Assembly (NCBI GenBank): GCA_013697625.1
Contig: JACCWN010000110.1
Span: 1 to 53,819, forward strand
Reading direction: 5' to 3'
From: Legionella sp.
GTDB taxonomy: Bacteria > Pseudomonadota > Gammaproteobacteria > Legionellales > Legionellaceae
DNA: 53,819 nt
A program made the translations under genes and the position numbers. Positions 46,347-53,819 of this stretch are shown in pieces. Below the pieces are notes generated by a model. That model did not search any database and was not told the origin of the DNA. It saw only the letters and a program-made list of their open reading frames with translations. Positions within the stretch are counted from its first letter, which is position 1. Each line of letters begins with the position of its first letter.

Positions 46347-47954
46347 ATGACACACAAACACCTATTACACAATAAAAACCCTGAAAGCTTGCTGCACACA
46401 ACATTAACTTCTAACCTGCAGCATTTCCAAGCTAACCATAGACCATCACGAGGCCTAACACTTGGGTCTAATTTAGGATATGGACTAATAAAATCATTTC
46501 GCATTTTTTTAGTATGCTTTGCATCGATTACTTGGAGCTATGCAGAATGCACATTGCCAAAAGACTTGGTAAGATTGCACGTGAATGACAAACAACTTAA
46601 AGATGAGGATAACCGAGTTGTTATTTTACATGGCTTAAACGAAGTAAATAAGCGACCTCCTTACAAACCTTCCTATATTGGTTTTGACGACAATAACATT
46701 GAGTTTATTAGAAAGTATGGTTTCAATGTCATAAGGCTTGGTTTTGTGTGGGCGGCTTTTGAGCCTTCACCTGGAATCTATGATTCATCTTATTTAGATG
46801 ATTTTCAAAAAACTGTAAATGCCTTGGCTAAGCAAGGAATTTATACACTCATTGATTTTCATGAGGATGCCTACAGTACAAAACATGGGGGATTTGGATT
46901 CCCAGAATGGGCGGCCTTATCCACCACTATAGATAATAAAAGATTCGCTTTCCCTTTAACCTTGTTTTTTAACAAAGCAACTGATGAAGATTTCGACAAC
47001 TTTTGGAATAATCAAAAAATACAGGGCAAGGGCTTACAAGAATACTACAGCAACATGGTGGAAACCGTGGTGTCGAGATTTAAAACTAATCCCGGGGTGC
47101 TTGGTTATGACATTATGAATGAGCCTTTTCCAGGAAGCCTATGGCGAGCCTACTATGTTCATAAAAATGCCCTGAAAATAAAAGGATGTTTTACCTTTGA
47201 CACCACACAGTTTGCAAGCTTTTATCAAAGGCTTATAGGAGTCATACAACATGCTGATCCTAAGGCCTTGGTGTTTTATGAACCCAATTCTATCTTTGGT
47301 TTGGGAATGCCTACAAACTTACCTGCCTTTAAAAACAGCAATTTGGTCTTTGGATTTCACAATTACGCCCATAATCTAGAGACTGTATTTAAAAATGCCA
47401 AAACCCATGTGGATAAAGTCAATACATTGCCCTTTATTACTGAGTTTGGGGCAGATCTAATGAATGGCAGACAACTCTCACACTTTGCAGCACTTGCAGA
47501 CAAATATAAAATGTCGTGGATAGAGTGGGCTTATAGTAATAACCCAGCTTATCCCATTTCTCATTTGCCTATGCAAGCTCCCCCAGATTCTAGAAAACAA
47601 GGCATCGTGTATGACCCTTCAAAGCCTCTGATGGGGGCCAATGTGAATTGGGAACGGCTAAATGCCTTAACTAGAGCCTTTCCTCAGAGCACGGCTGGGG
47701 AGCTTATTAATTTCGCTTATGATGCAGATAGTAAACAATTTACCCTGTCTTTTTATAAACGCAACCATTCCAAGAAACCCATCAGTAAAAACCCTTGCAG
47801 TATCATCTACGTTCCTGCTTTTAATTATAAAAATGGATTTAAGTTGTCTGTCCAAGGTGCAAAAGTAACTAGGCAAGTGGGAAATTACTTGATAATTGAA
47901 AATACTACGGATGATGATTTAGAAATAGTTCATATTTCCATCACTGCTAAGTAG
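46347..47954 (+). CDS. Secreted glycoside hydrolase family 5, endoglycoceramidase-like
   Basis: The likely start is ATG 46347, with AAAGGAAAG about 10 nt upstream; residues here are counted from 46344. The N-terminus has a long polar region before a hydrophobic stretch (IFLVCFASITWSYAEC), probably a signal peptide. The GH5 barrel follows: LHGLNEVNKRPPY, VIRLGFVWAAFEP, TLIDFHEDAYS, GYDIMNEPFPGS with the acid/base Glu260, and FITEFGAD with the nucleophile Glu367. The ILHGLN, DFHED and NEPFPG patterns fit endoglycoceramidases, which release the glycan of glycosphingolipids. A C-terminal beta domain (about 450-536) completes the usual layout. In an intracellular bacterium the substrate may be host glycolipids; this is inference. 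Confidence 0.88.
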   Translation: MTHKHLLHNKNPESLLHTTLTSNLQHFQANHRPSRGLTLGSNLGYGLIKSFRIFLVCFASITWSYAECTLPKDLVRLHVNDKQLKDEDNRVVILHGLNEVNKRPPYKPSYIGFDDNNIEFIRKYGFNVIRLGFVWAAFEPSPGIYDSSYLDDFQKTVNALAKQGIYTLIDFHEDAYSTKHGGFGFPEWAALSTTIDNKRFAFPLTLFFNKATDEDFDNFWNNQKIQGKGLQEYYSNMVETVVSRFKTNPGVLGYDIMNEPFPGSLWRAYYVHKNALKIKGCFTFDTTQFASFYQRLIGVIQHADPKALVFYEPNSIFGLGMPTNLPAFKNSNLVFGFHNYAHNLETVFKNAKTHVDKVNTLPFITEFGADLMNGRQLSHFAALADKYKMSWIEWAYSNNPAYPISHLPMQAPPDSRKQGIVYDPSKPLMGANVNWERLNALTRAFPQSTAGELINFAYDADSKQFTLSFYKRNHSKKPISKNPCSIIYVPAFNYKNGFKLSVQGAKVTRQVGNYLIIENTTDDDLEIVHISITAK

Positions 47955-47996
47955 TCGCTGGCGCGGAACAAATTTTACCTATTAGTTCTACGGGAC
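47951..47996. repeat. Diverged interspersed repeat, copy A
   Basis: Reverse complement contains CGTAGAACTAATAGGTA and CGCGCCAGCGAC. A second copy in opposite orientation lies at 49430-49473. Copy A also forms a hairpin with CGCCAGCGACTA at 48013-48024 and lies just after the GH5 stop. Confidence 0.6.
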
Positions 47997-48180
47997 TGGG
48001 TTAAATCAAAAACGCCAGCGACTAATTAAGCCCACCAAAGCCTTAAAAATATGTCTAATAATTTTTGAGGCCTTTTGATAAGCACTTAGATTTGGATGGC
48101 TTTTAGCAAAAACCCAAAGAGATTCACCCTTGTTTAAAAGTATGGTATATTAACCGCCCTCTTCTAACCTTAATATCTTT

Positions 48181-49371
48181 ATGCAATCGAGAATCCAGTT
48201 ACCTTTGGTAAGTCTTATCATTATTTCTCTACTAGGTACTTGTATGGAAATTGATATTTCCCTGCCAAGCTTTCCAAGCATCATGCAATTCTTTGATGCA
48301 ACCGAAGCCCAAGTGCAAAGTACACTGAGCCTTAATTTTCTAGCCTTTTGTATTTCAGGTTTGTTTTATGGGCCATTGTCTGAATCCTTCGGAAGGCGCA
48401 ATTTAATGGTATTTGGGGCAAGTTTATTTTTAATAGGAGCAGTTGGCTGCGCATTATCTTTCTCTATACATCAACTGTTGCTTTGGCGTTTTGTTCAAGG
48501 CTTGGGTGCTAGCAGCACGGTGGTGATAGGTTTCACTATGATTTCTGATAGATACACCGGACGTGTGGCTGCAAATTATATTGGTAAAATCAATGCCTAT
48601 ATTACTTTTTTCATGGCTGTAGCACCTATTTTAGGCAGCATCATCATCAATTACTCTACCTGGCGAGCCAATTTTACTTTTATAGCTTTGACAGCCTTCA
48701 TAGCCTGGATTTTTATGGTGTTCGCATTACCGGAAACTAAGAAGGAAAGAGCGCCCTTGCAACTGCGGACTATTCTGCAAGACTATTGGACCGTTTCAAG
48801 GCACAGGAAGTTTTTATTGTATGCAACCATGCCCAACATGTTGGTTACAGCCTATCTTACCTTCGTTGGAAGCGCTTCTTTTTATTACATCAATACCTGC
48901 AAATTATCATACTTTCAATTTGCAATGCAGCAGGGATTGATTGTTTTATTGTTCTCTCTTACCAGTTTTTTTGCTAACAGATTGATAAAACGCATAGGTG
49001 GTCAAAGTGCTGTGGATCTTGGTATGCTGCTGTGTGGAATATCCATTGTATTTTTAACCTTTTTTGCCTTTGTTTATCCTTATTCATCAGGCCTTATTAC
49101 TTTTTCAATGTGTTGGATGGCCATTGGGTGCGCTTTTCCCATGAGCGTTACCTTTGCTCAAAGCTTAGAGGTACTGCCAAATCTCAAGGGTACTTGTTCT
49201 TCCTTTATTATGTCTACGCGCCTATTCCTGTCCTCAGGAGCCATTGCTTTAACCGGGTATTTCTATGATGGATCTATGCGTCCTGTGGCTTTGGTTATCG
49301 ATGTGGCTATCATTTTAGGCCTCATTATGTATTTTTTAATGCCCAGTCAAAGTAAATACCCTAGAACTTGA
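48181..49371 (+). CDS. MFS drug exporter, Bcr/CflA family (second)
   Basis: A 396-residue protein with about 12 hydrophobic segments. The loop after helix 2 reads GPLSESFGRRNLM, and the early DISLPSFPSI and WRFVQGLGAS segments match Bcr/CflA antiporters. It is similar in type to the exporter at 33448-34662. It stands alone between two copies of a diverged repeat, and codon use looks like its neighbours. Substrate unknown. No clear ribosome binding site is seen before the ATG. Confidence 0.88.
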   Translation: MQSRIQLPLVSLIIISLLGTCMEIDISLPSFPSIMQFFDATEAQVQSTLSLNFLAFCISGLFYGPLSESFGRRNLMVFGASLFLIGAVGCALSFSIHQLLLWRFVQGLGASSTVVIGFTMISDRYTGRVAANYIGKINAYITFFMAVAPILGSIIINYSTWRANFTFIALTAFIAWIFMVFALPETKKERAPLQLRTILQDYWTVSRHRKFLLYATMPNMLVTAYLTFVGSASFYYINTCKLSYFQFAMQQGLIVLLFSLTSFFANRLIKRIGGQSAVDLGMLLCGISIVFLTFFAFVYPYSSGLITFSMCWMAIGCAFPMSVTFAQSLEVLPNLKGTCSSFIMSTRLFLSSGAIALTGYFYDGSMRPVALVIDVAIILGLIMYFLMPSQSKYPRT

Positions 49372-49429
49372 GTATTATTACCTTTATCATCCAAGAAGTA
49401 GTCGTAGGCTTGCAGTCCCGGCAAGCCGC

Positions 49430-49473
49430 GGGACGTAGAACTAAGAGGTAGTATGAATGTCGCGCCAGCGAAC
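49430..49473. repeat. Diverged interspersed repeat, copy B
   Basis: Reads GGGACGTAGAACTAAGAGGTA followed by CGCGCCAGCGAAC, matching copy A in inverted orientation across the MFS gene. It is preceded by a CAGTCCCGGCAAGCCGCGGGAC palindrome-like stretch. Confidence 0.6.
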
Positions 49474-49476
49474 AAA

Positions 49477-49845
49477 TCAGTCCTTATTGTCTGACAATAT
49501 TTTAATTTTATTAACAAAACATTTGGTTTCTCCACTCCATGGAAGCGTATAGGCATCACAATGGTAGCTTATCATTACATGTTTGTTATTCTGCATAGCA
49601 AATTCAGCTTGTTTCACCAATTCAGTTTTAAATTGACCTAAGGTAAAGAAGAAAGCCCGCCCGCTAACCCCACTGGCATTTTCTAAGCCACCAAGAATGA
49701 TTTCTCCCTCATAAGTACCCCAAAATTTACCCTCCTTGGCAACTTTTACAATGATCCCAGACTTTACCCCTTTTTGAATGCGCCAGCAGCTTGATAGTCC
49801 ACAAATAGAAATCAATAATAGGATACTTGGTAAAATATATTTCAT
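49477..49845 (-). CDS. Small lipoprotein, hypothetical
   Basis: A 122-residue protein with a lipoprotein signal: basic start, hydrophobic LPSILLLISICG and lipobox LSSC with Cys20. The mature part reads VKSGIIVKVAKEGKFWGTYEGEIILGG, a beta-rich pattern, and contains two further cysteines (YHCDAY and KCFVN) that may form a disulphide. No function is recognised. The gene overlaps no neighbour and lies at the right end of a repeat. Confidence 0.7.
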   Translation of the reverse strand: MKYILPSILLLISICGLSSCWRIQKGVKSGIIVKVAKEGKFWGTYEGEIILGGLENASGVSGRAFFFTLGQFKTELVKQAEFAMQNNKHVMISYHCDAYTLPWSGETKCFVNKIKILSDNKD

Positions 49846-49986
49846 TTATTTTCCGAATCGTTTAAGAGTTTTTTTATATTTGGTTTTAAAGATAATCTAT
49901 TTTCAACTTAGTTCAAAGCATTTTCACCACGGATAAACCAACCCTTTGAAAAGGAAGATTTGAAAAGACAGGTGTCAAAAGACAGG

Positions 49987-51684
49987 TTACTGAACTAAAG
50001 CTGGCTCTTCTTGCAAAACATGCATGCCTTCGGAAATCTTATCAGAAGTATTATTTGTAAAAAAATAGTTATTAATCGGGATATTTATTTCTTTATATTC
50101 TGCTTGAGGAGGTTGGTTTTTTTCTTGAAAAAGTTTTATCTTCTCTAACTGTTGACGCACTCTTTCCGGAGAGGTTTTCTGACAAAAGATCCCATTTTCT
50201 TCTAAATAGCGTCTATTTTCAATAGCGCCATCTTTGGTACTTGAGCTTGAGGATGAGGTATTAACTGTCTGGATGTTATTCAAATAGTGGATTAAAGCAT
50301 CTACATTGGCATCCTCCCATGGGATGCCAGAGGTTAATTCATGACCTGCTGTGGGTTCTGCATGATGAATAAGCACAGTTTGTTTATTATTATGATTCAT
50401 AGCCATTTGTTCCATGACGGACAGTCCACCTCCTCGAATAATCAATGTGTTACAACGGGTCATTAATGAAGATATTGCCTTATCGTCTTGATTGCATAAG
50501 GGTATTATCCTGTCTTTAAATTCAGGATGAGTTTTAATAATCGCTGCTATGTCTGTTTTGATTAACTCATTGGTACCACCAAAGACAAACACTCTATTCG
50601 TATTATTCTGTAATAAAGGAGCAAGGTATTTTGAGGTATCATTGCTACCCTGACTACCTAGCATAATTGCAGCTATGTTCTCATTAGGCTCGATTGTATA
50701 GGATTGCATGCCTTGAAAGTCTAGAGTTACAGTCTTTGAAAAGGAGCTGCTATTATCATAGGCCGCCTCTTTGAATGCAGGTCTTGCCATAGGGTTTTCT
50801 TTGGGGGGGATGTCACATACAGCAGAAAAATGGTGTGTGCCTATGACTTTTTGCAGGATTTCGTTGGTCATGCCCACACCATATAATTTCATTTGGCTTT
50901 GTTGCATTTGATTTAATTGAGACAAGGGATTAAAAAAATGCTGAGCACCCTCGGTAGGTAGGTCTGTCATGTATTGATGAATAATCAATTTCGGTGCATT
51001 TACATTTTTATACTTAAGCCAAATATTGTAATAATTGACTACATCGCATAAGGCTGGCAGTGCCATGGCCTGTGTGCTAACCAATTCGGTATAAGGCTTG
51101 CCTTCACGTGCTGCCAGTTTTAATTTTTTCAAGAAATATGTGAACACTGTAAAATAATTTTCTTTATCGCTCATAGTCTGTAAGTGAATTAATTTTTTTA
51201 ACTCAGCCACTTTGTCGTTTTTTTGTAAACTATTCCAAATGGCTGCACTCTCATAGCCTGCCGGGTAGACATCTAAAAGGATGTCTATATAAACCCGTGG
51301 TTCAGTTTTGGTTAATGCGCTGACTTCATTTTTTATTTCTTGTTGCGTGGGTAAGATAGGAAAAGGGGTTACAGATGAAATAAACCATTTAATTGGGCAA
51401 CCAAAATATGCGGAATGCATGAGGTTCACTCCCCTTGTAATTTTATCCCTCAAATCAGAATTAGTTCTATTTGAAGGCAATAAGGGATCATATTTCTGTA
51501 ATTGAGTACAACTGGGAACCAAGGTTTGAAAATAATGAAAAAGCCCTAGAATTGCTGAATTATGTCCACCCCCGCCACTACAACCAATCAACAAAGGATT
51601 TTTGATTCTCTGTGAGGCTCCCCTTTTTTGCTCTTCTTCAAAAGGATCCGAATGATAGGCGCTTTGAATGATTTCATTAGACAT
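49987..51684 (-). CDS. Large hypothetical protein with GT-B/MGDG-synthase-like features, possible effector
   Basis: A 565-residue protein. An N-terminal LLIGCSGGGGHNSAILGL (about 31-48) resembles the Gly-rich loop with His of MurG/monogalactosyldiacylglycerol-synthase glycosyltransferases. Later, IAAIMLGSQGSND, RVFVFGGTN and TLIIRGGGLSVMEQMAM (about 420-436) follow the order of the nucleotide-sugar half of GT-B enzymes. The C-terminus ends with a Glu-containing stretch (SEGMHVLQEEPALVQ), seen in many Dot/Icm substrates but not decisive. The similarity is motif-level; sugar and acceptor are unknown. The gene is monocistronic. Confidence 0.6.
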   Translation of the reverse strand: MSNEIIQSAYHSDPFEEEQKRGASQRIKNPLLIGCSGGGGHNSAILGLFHYFQTLVPSCTQLQKYDPLLPSNRTNSDLRDKITRGVNLMHSAYFGCPIKWFISSVTPFPILPTQQEIKNEVSALTKTEPRVYIDILLDVYPAGYESAAIWNSLQKNDKVAELKKLIHLQTMSDKENYFTVFTYFLKKLKLAAREGKPYTELVSTQAMALPALCDVVNYYNIWLKYKNVNAPKLIIHQYMTDLPTEGAQHFFNPLSQLNQMQQSQMKLYGVGMTNEILQKVIGTHHFSAVCDIPPKENPMARPAFKEAAYDNSSSFSKTVTLDFQGMQSYTIEPNENIAAIMLGSQGSNDTSKYLAPLLQNNTNRVFVFGGTNELIKTDIAAIIKTHPEFKDRIIPLCNQDDKAISSLMTRCNTLIIRGGGLSVMEQMAMNHNNKQTVLIHHAEPTAGHELTSGIPWEDANVDALIHYLNNIQTVNTSSSSSSTKDGAIENRRYLEENGIFCQKTSPERVRQQLEKIKLFQEKNQPPQAEYKEINIPINNYFFTNNTSDKISEGMHVLQEEPALVQ

Positions 51685-52103
51685 GGTGGTTTCCCCTTGG
51701 GATAGATTGTAATGAATTTACAAAAAAGGTTTACTCAGTGAACAACTCAATTTACTATTGAACTATAGCTTTGTCAAAAGAGTTTAAGGCAATCTTTATT
51801 TGAGAAAGCCGTATGTCATTATCACAAGACTTAACCCCATCTACAAAACCTTCCTTATCTTGAAAAACACGCTGTATCAGGTGACTTATTACACCTACCT
51901 ATACAGTGCCATATGGTTTACTTGCAAGCAAATAAACGAAATATTGCTTTTCCATAGTTTGGGTTCCTTAAGTACACGAGGATGGTTTCCCGCCTACGCG
52001 GGAATGACAGTCCTGGAGCTGGATAGTTGTAAAAAATACTTGACCAGTTCATTTCACCCTACTACGCTAATACAGTGTATTCACTATATACTATGAGAGC
52101 AGG
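51685..52103. other. Gene-poor spacer with a short palindromic repeat
   Basis: In these 419 bases I see no convincing gene; a 98-codon ORF on the plus strand has no ribosome binding site and an unlikely composition. The notable element is the palindrome at 51987-52004. Confidence 0.5.
51987..52004. repeat. Short REP-like palindrome
   Basis: TTCCCG-CCTACG-CGGGAA followed by TGACA. This CCCGCxTACGCGGGAATGAC pattern is a very common intergenic repeat of proteobacteria. Confidence 0.7.
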
Positions 52104-52967
52104 ATGAATCACTTAGGCATTGTTATCAATAAAAAAGCAAGAAATTCAACCACATTTAATACCTACTTAGAGTCCTTTACCAAAGCAGGTATACAATACG
52201 AAGTGTATCCCTGTGAACCGGATGAGTTAGAGACACAGGTGAAAAAATGCGTAAAAAAACATCCTATTATATTAATTGGTGGCGGTGATGGTACCGTCCG
52301 TACAGCTGCACAACATTGTGCTAATACTTCAACCATATTAGGCGTTATACCTTTAGGAACACTAAACCACTTCGCAAAAGAATCAGGTTCGCCCTTTGAT
52401 GCAGAGGAATTAGTAAAGGCAATTATTGAAAAGAAGACAAATAAAATAGACGTTGCTGAGGTGAATGGTTTTATATTTGTTAATAATGCTTCTTTAGGTT
52501 TTTACCCAAGCTTTACTAGGAAAAGGGATAAATACATGAAATTTTATAACAAATGGATAAGTTACATCCCAAGCTTTATCGAAACCTTGAAATCTCATAA
52601 AACATTTGATATTCACCTCAAAAATGAAACAATAGATTATTCTTTAAAAACCTCATTTTTAATGATAAGTAATAATTTGTATTCATACACCTTTCCACTT
52701 ACTTTTGAGCGAAAAAGTTTTAAAGAATCACTATTGGGCATTTATTTTTATAAGCATGGAAAAATACGACTGTCCGACATACTGGGTTATTTTTTTAGAA
52801 GGAAAAATAAATTTGTATTAAAACATTCAAGTCTACCTATTGAGGTTCACATTGCTGGTGTTGAAAAAATAACCATTTCCTTGGATGGCGAAAATATCCC
52901 CACGCAGACGCCTTTAAAATACAAAATACTACCGAAAGCTCTAACCGTCTTAAAAGGTAAGGCATGA
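52104..52967 (+). CDS. Diacylglycerol/lipid kinase family protein (YegS/LCB5-like)
   Basis: A 287-residue protein with the catalytic signature GGGDGTVRTAAQ (59-70) and the PLGTLNHFAK segment that follows in lipid kinases of the DAGK_cat family; a later FVNNASLGFYP also fits. Near the C-terminus SLDGENIP is the usual DGE-type motif. Length is a little under YegS (about 300). It would phosphorylate a diacylglycerol or sphingoid lipid using ATP. GAGAGCAGG lies just before the ATG. The stop overlaps the next start by 4 bp (ATGA), so the two genes are co-translated. Confidence 0.92.
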   Translation: MNHLGIVINKKARNSTTFNTYLESFTKAGIQYEVYPCEPDELETQVKKCVKKHPIILIGGGDGTVRTAAQHCANTSTILGVIPLGTLNHFAKESGSPFDAEELVKAIIEKKTNKIDVAEVNGFIFVNNASLGFYPSFTRKRDKYMKFYNKWISYIPSFIETLKSHKTFDIHLKNETIDYSLKTSFLMISNNLYSYTFPLTFERKSFKESLLGIYFYKHGKIRLSDILGYFFRRKNKFVLKHSSLPIEVHIAGVEKITISLDGENIPTQTPLKYKILPKALTVLKGKA

Positions 52968-53728
52968 GAATAGTTCATATATCTGATTTACATTTTGGAA
53001 TGCACCATGAATTCATTGTGGAATCCTTTCTTAAGGATCTCGCCGATATTCAACCAGACCTTATATTGATTTCAGGGGATCTCACACACCGAGCCACGGA
53101 TGAACAATATAAATCATTCCTTGCCTTTGTAAACCAGCTTCGGCCTGTTGTATGCATGGTACCTGGAAACCATGATATCCCTTTACACAATGTGCTCGCA
53201 AGGCTGTATAATCCTTTCGGGCAATATAAAAAGCATATTCACCCCACACTAACTGCTTCATTTCAGAACGAACTTGTACGCGTACTGGGTGTGAATAGCG
53301 TAAACCCTCACCGTATCAAAGATGGGAAACTTTCCTCCCTCACCTTAGACCATATTAAAGAATATTTTGAACCCACCTTTGATGGTTTAAGCATATTATT
53401 TTTCCACCATAATTTTGATTATATTGAAGGGTTACATAAGCCTTTAGAAAATTTTCAGCTTTTTTTAGATTACTTAAAAAAAAGTTCAATTGATATGGTT
53501 TGTACTGGCCACTCACACTTTGCCAGTATCAGTAATATAGAAAAAATAAACCAGCAATCCAGCATTGTGCTTCACGCCGGATCCTTATTATGCAAACGAA
53601 GTAAAGATGGATTAAACAGTTATTATGTCATAGAAACAAAAAAACAGGGATGTAATATAGATTGGCGAGTATTTACTAATGATATTTTTGAAACTCGATC
53701 CTCAAGTTTTTTTTTAGTTTGCCCATAG
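52964..53728 (+). CDS. Metallophosphoesterase (calcineurin-like, CpdA/Icc-type)
   Basis: A 254-residue protein with the five metallophosphoesterase motifs in order: HISDLHFG (D8, H10), LISGDLTHRA, VPGNHDI, FFHHNFD and CTGHSHF. The arrangement fits class III phosphodiesterases such as CpdA, but other phosphate monoesters or diesters are possible. It is coupled by ATGA to the lipid kinase, suggesting linked lipid or phospholipid turnover. The last 91 bases of the window after it hold no gene. Confidence 0.9.
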   Translation: MRIVHISDLHFGMHHEFIVESFLKDLADIQPDLILISGDLTHRATDEQYKSFLAFVNQLRPVVCMVPGNHDIPLHNVLARLYNPFGQYKKHIHPTLTASFQNELVRVLGVNSVNPHRIKDGKLSSLTLDHIKEYFEPTFDGLSILFFHHNFDYIEGLHKPLENFQLFLDYLKKSSIDMVCTGHSHFASISNIEKINQQSSIVLHAGSLLCKRSKDGLNSYYVIETKKQGCNIDWRVFTNDIFETRSSSFFLVCP

Positions 53729-53819
53729 ATCCTCTTCCATGTTGATATACATGATGATAATTTGAGACGCATTTTATTGGTGTGAGTAAGGATGCTTCTC
53801 AAAGAACCGCTTGATTTTG

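Noticed and set aside
51800..52096. A 98-codon ORF on the plus strand
   Set aside because: No ribosome binding site, biased composition, and it runs through a common intergenic palindrome.

Overview
The window is a low-GC (roughly 38% by eye) gammaproteobacterial segment that looks like Legionella or a close relative. The evidence is a mitochondrial-carrier-family protein of the type known from Legionella effectors, a SET-plus-ankyrin gene resembling LegAS4/RomA, an endoglycoceramidase-like GH5 enzyme, and several Legionella-style hypothetical proteins. This assignment is inference from gene content. No rRNA or other direct taxonomic marker is present.

Left half (1-33451): a trans-AT polyketide synthase locus. 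Two giant PKS genes run on the minus strand. PKS1 (10823-23830) feeds by a TAATG overlap into PKS2 (10823 down to the left edge, incomplete). Together they carry at least seven ketosynthase domains: KS1-(AT-like vestige)-DH-KR-ACP; KS2-ACP; KS3-KR-ACP; KS4 (condensation His lost) split from DH-ACP; KS5-KR-ACP; KS6-MT-ACP; KS7-KR(partial). No loading module, functional integral AT or release domain is in view, so more of the pathway must lie to the left. Also on the minus strand, leading into the PKS genes, are a free ACP, an internally deleted KS, a PksH-like enoyl-CoA hydratase, a mitochondrial carrier homologue, a protein with a presequence-like N-terminus, a MATE-like transporter and a beta-hydroxyacid dehydrogenase. 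Divergent from these, on the plus strand, are a discrete malonyl acyltransferase, a second AT-like protein best read as an acyl hydrolase, and a PksB/BaeB-like metallo-hydrolase. These trans-acting enzymes would load and proofread the AT-less modules.

Middle (33448-42525): a Bcr/CflA-type MFS exporter, a cupin, a hypothetical gene whose 5' end is involved in a 139-bp inverted duplication, queF, a small exported protein, and a frameshifted SET/ankyrin gene with four copies of an unrecognised 60-70-residue repeat. After these come two tandem REP-pair (BIME-like) units and a small membrane protein with a good promoter and terminator.

Right part (42633-53819): an EntS-like MFS protein, a secreted FecR/DUF6600-like protein with a Pro/Glu repeat tail, a secreted GH5 endoglycoceramidase-like enzyme, another Bcr/CflA MFS transporter flanked by diverged repeats, a small lipoprotein, a GT-B-like large protein that could be an effector, and a coupled lipid kinase/metallophosphoesterase pair.

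The most unusual theme is polyketide assembly genes co-oriented with eukaryote-directed (mitochondria-like) genes. Broken parts (KS fragment, SET gene, AT vestige) suggest recent rearrangement or decay.
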